Source of the DNA: an uncultured bacterium
Lineage (GTDB): Bacteria > Patescibacteriota > Patescibacteriia > UBA1558 > GWA2-36-10
Direction: 5' to 3'
DNA length: 5,617 nucleotides
Assembly (NCBI GenBank): GCA_903876815.1
Contig: CAIRBL010000041.1
Location: forward strand, 1-5,617
This document shows, piece after piece, positions 4,571 to 5,617 of this stretch; the stretch's first letter is position 1, and each line of letters opens with the position of its first letter. The position numbers and the translations under genes are program-made. The notes beneath the pieces are model-generated. The model was not told where the DNA came from. It searched no databases and saw only the letters and a list, made by a program, of their open reading frames with translations.

Positions 4571-4582
4571 GGTGCGGTATGT
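4571..4582 (-). repeat. right copy of 12-bp inverted repeat
   Basis: GGTGCGGTATGT pairs with 4057-4068. GC content falls abruptly just after it (TTACTTTTTTTAAAAAATAA). Confidence 0.6.
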
Positions 4583-4615
4583 TTACTTTTTTTAAAAAAT
4601 AACTTTATTTCTAGA

Positions 4616-4644
4616 TTGTTTATATTTTAAAATAGTCCTATAAT
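4616..4644 (+). promoter_or_regulatory. upstream promoter of a tandem pair
   Basis: TTGTTT (4616-4621), a 17-nt spacer and a perfect TATAAT (4639-4644). The predicted start falls within the -35 of the next promoter. No coding gene follows on this strand within the window. Confidence 0.4.
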
Positions 4645-4665
4645 TTTTGACAAATGGACTATTTT
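4629..4665. promoter_or_regulatory. operator-like 10-bp dyad over the tandem promoters
   Basis: AAAATAGTCC (4629-4638) and GGACTATTTT (4656-4665) are exact reverse complements separated by 17 bp. The interval contains the -10 of the first promoter and the -35 of the second, so a dimeric protein bound here would block both. It could also form an RNA hairpin in transcripts from the upstream promoter. Confidence 0.4.
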
Positions 4666-4675
4666 CTGCTATAAT
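4647..4675 (+). promoter_or_regulatory. full-consensus sigma70 promoter with extended -10
   Basis: TTGACA (4647-4652), an exact 17-nt spacer and TATAAT (4670-4675) preceded by TGC. This is the best promoter in the window. The predicted start is near 4682. Downstream there is no open reading frame on the plus strand, only structured sequence and then the 3' end of a minus-strand gene, so the product is probably an RNA. Confidence 0.7.
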
Positions 4676-4681
4676 TTCGGT

Positions 4682-4805
4682 GTTTTCGAACGTAAGACTT
4701 AAGCTGTCTTTCTGTATGGAAACAGCCGATTACAGCTCTTTAACACTGGTGGTGCTCCCTTCAAGACACGGGAATCAATAATCGATTGGAACCTATCATC
4801 TACCT
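4682..4805 (+). ncRNA. candidate structured non-coding RNA, family unknown
   Basis: It follows a consensus promoter with no reading frame of note and is richer in G and C than the flanks. Visible folding: hairpin GCTGT-[C]-TTTC / GGAA-ACAGC (4703-4726, one bulge); and a three-way-junction-like domain with closing stem GGTGGTG (4748-4754) / CATC-T-ACC (4797-4804), containing CCC (4757-4759) / GGG (4770-4772) and CAAT (4776-4779) / ATTG (4785-4788). AGCTGT (4702-4707) can pair instead with ACAGCT (4732-4737), so two folds compete. The 3' end is uncertain and no clear terminator is seen. A housekeeping RNA such as 6S is possible in size and promoter strength, but I cannot confirm family signatures; it lacks recognisable tmRNA, RNase P or SRP RNA cores. 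Confidence 0.4.
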
Positions 4806-4864
4806 AAAAAAATTCAAGAATTAAAGCGATCACCTATAATGGAAGATACTAGAAGCTGAAATAT

Positions 4865-5617
4865 TTATTCGATTACTCTAATTGTTGGAATTATTTGCTC
4901 TAGTAAGGTTTTTGATTTGAATTCGACAGTTGGGTAGTGAAATACTAAAATGCCATTTAATTTGATTGATTTTAAAAACAAAAATGTATTATTGCCATCG
5001 GCTGAAAGTAGCCTGTAACCATTAAACTCACCAAAATTAACCGACTCTTTATTATTAGAGAATATTACCTGTTCGTTTGTTCCCCATGGTTTAAAATTAT
5101 CTAAAGCTATTTCTAAATCAGTTTGTTTCCCTAAGAAACGATGATATAGAGTAGCGTTTCCATTCATAAAATAAGCTAAATCTTGTGCTTCTTGCAAAGT
5201 AATATTAGGAGGATATTTAAAAGTATATTTAAGTCCGATTGTTGTGGTCGGAGGATAGATTTGCCAATTAGCTGTATTGTCTAAAGTAGCCAATTTGAAT
5301 GTGGAGAGAATTTGTGGCGCAAGCGTAGAGGAGTCTAATGATTTGTCCTCTTTAAAATCAGTAATCGTTATCAGGATTATGTTGTTGTCTTTTGCAACTG
5401 CCTGTGACCAGAAATGCCATGCATAAGCAGGGTCAGTACCAAGATACTCTCCTATAATTGCACTTTTTCCTTGCACTTTTGCATTTTGATCCTCTTGTAT
5501 CTTGCTCACTTGGTAATTACCGGTGACCCCAGCTCCGCCAAGAGTATGGACAATGTCATTTATCTGTGCGTCACCGAACTGGGCGTTTACAGTTTTTGCC
5601 GCTACAGTGATAACTAC
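4865..5617 (-). CDS. surface-type protein, 5'-partial, C-terminal 250 aa
   Basis: The frame is open to the right edge, so the N-terminus is outside the window; the GTG at 5509 has no ribosome site and is probably internal. I do not recognise a named domain. Visible residues 78-111 and 214-250 look like two related units: a beta strand pair followed by an amphipathic helix and strand, ending PQILSTFKLA (101-110) and EQIIPTIRVI (240-249). Between them, NTANWQIYPP (114-123) and LKYTFKYPP (129-137) resemble a pattern I know from Patescibacteria extracellular proteins, where a 'FKYP' strand opens a PsbP-like fold (memory-based inference). No membrane anchor is in the visible part. The first 33 or so visible residues are encoded by clearly GC-richer DNA (32 of 60 bases at 5521-5580, against 19 of 60 at 5041-5100). 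It is convergent with the candidate RNA at 4682-4805. Confidence 0.7.
   Translation of the reverse strand, partial: VVITVAAKTVNAQFGDAQINDIVHTLGGAGVTGNYQVSKIQEDQNAKVQGKSAIIGEYLGTDPAYAWHFWSQAVAKDNNIILITITDFKEDKSLDSSTLAPQILSTFKLATLDNTANWQIYPPTTTIGLKYTFKYPPNITLQEAQDLAYFMNGNATLYHRFLGKQTDLEIALDNFKPWGTNEQVIFSNNKESVNFGEFNGYRLLSADGNNTFLFLKSIKLNGILVFHYPTVEFKSKTLLEQIIPTIRVIE

Larger units (their letters stand above)
4057..4582. mobile_element. GC-rich lipoprotein cassette bounded by a 12-bp inverted repeat
   Basis: ACATACCGCACC (4057-4068) is the exact reverse complement of GGTGCGGTATGT (4571-4582). Outside lies AT-rich DNA. Between them are a 56-nt imperfect hairpin, one lipoprotein gene with a perfect Shine-Dalgarno site, and a 14-bp GC-rich hairpin. 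The layout mirrors the block at 25-418, although the repeat sequences differ. A 12-bp pair is expected about once by chance in a window this size, so the support comes from its position at the composition edges and not from its length. No transposase, recombinase or target duplication is visible. Confidence 0.25.

Noticed and set aside
4682..4805. tRNA, tmRNA, RNase P or SRP RNA
   Set aside because: I found no cloverleaf with a T-arm GGTTC pattern, no tmRNA tag frame, and no recognisable RNase P or SRP core. Left as an unassigned RNA candidate.
4806..4824. Minus-strand AATT/AATT hairpin with T-run as terminator of the 4865-5617 gene
   Set aside because: The stem would be about four A-T pairs and is too weak to support.
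4835..4840. TATAAT as a further plus-strand promoter
   Set aside because: No acceptable -35 lies 16-18 nt upstream, and it would only read antisense into the end of the minus-strand gene.
5507..5509. GTG at 5509 as the true start of the right-hand gene
   Set aside because: The frame stays open to the window edge, no ribosome site precedes it, and the sequence continues as plausible protein.
1..5617. CRISPR array or tandem repeat array
   Set aside because: No regularly spaced direct repeats were seen; the repeats present are inverted pairs.

Overview
The window looks like a piece of a low-GC bacterial genome, most plausibly from a Patescibacteria (CPR) lineage. This rests on the gene set (a sortase, a DUF4430 protein, a DUF6580 membrane protein, a DMT permease, a SpoU-type RNA methyltransferase, and a surface protein with a 'QILSTFKL...NTANW...FKYP' pattern that I associate with that group). 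It also rests on very compact gene spacing, about 32-38% GC, and starts preceded by a TATAAT-like box instead of a Shine-Dalgarno sequence. The taxonomic call is inference. All eight readable stop codons are TAA, and no in-frame TGA suggests recoding.

Layout. (1) 1-418: a GC-richer block (55% in one line I counted) with a small cysteine-motif protein on the minus strand, bracketed by a perfect 15-bp inverted repeat (25-39 / 404-418). (2) 419-545: AT-rich, with a minus-strand TTGACA/TACAAT promoter immediately followed by a hairpin and T-run. (3) 546-2258, minus strand: a DUF4430 protein, a DUF6580 membrane protein and a sortase, in that transcription order. The first two overlap and the sortase follows 8 nt later. 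(4) 2259-2289: a 31-bp divergent promoter region. (5) 2290-3975, plus strand: an EamA/DMT permease and a TrmH/SpoU-family RNA methyltransferase. (6) 3976-4582: a strong promoter pointing right, then a second GC-richer block (about 52% in one line) with a small lipoprotein gene, a perfect 14-bp hairpin, and a 12-bp inverted repeat at its edges (4057-4068 / 4571-4582). (7) 4583-4864: no gene. It holds two tandem consensus-like promoters, a 10-bp operator-like dyad, and a structured stretch that I read as a candidate non-coding RNA. (8) 4865-5617, minus strand: the C-terminal 250 residues of an extracellular-type protein that runs off the right edge.

How it may fit together. The minus-strand trio is an envelope module. 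DUF4430 is related to the C-terminal domain of transcobalamin and in Gram-positives occurs on surface proteins next to ECF-type permeases. DUF6580 is a family of putative transport proteins. The sortase would process surface proteins, although no LPXTG-like substrate is in view. Small-molecule (possibly corrinoid) capture is a hypothesis only.

The most unusual aspect is the mosaic. Two GC-richer, Shine-Dalgarno-led single-gene blocks, each with hairpins and flanking inverted repeats, are set into AT-rich DNA whose own genes use near-leaderless starts. They could be small non-autonomous mobile cassettes, invertible segments, or assembly artefacts. The sequence alone does not decide.
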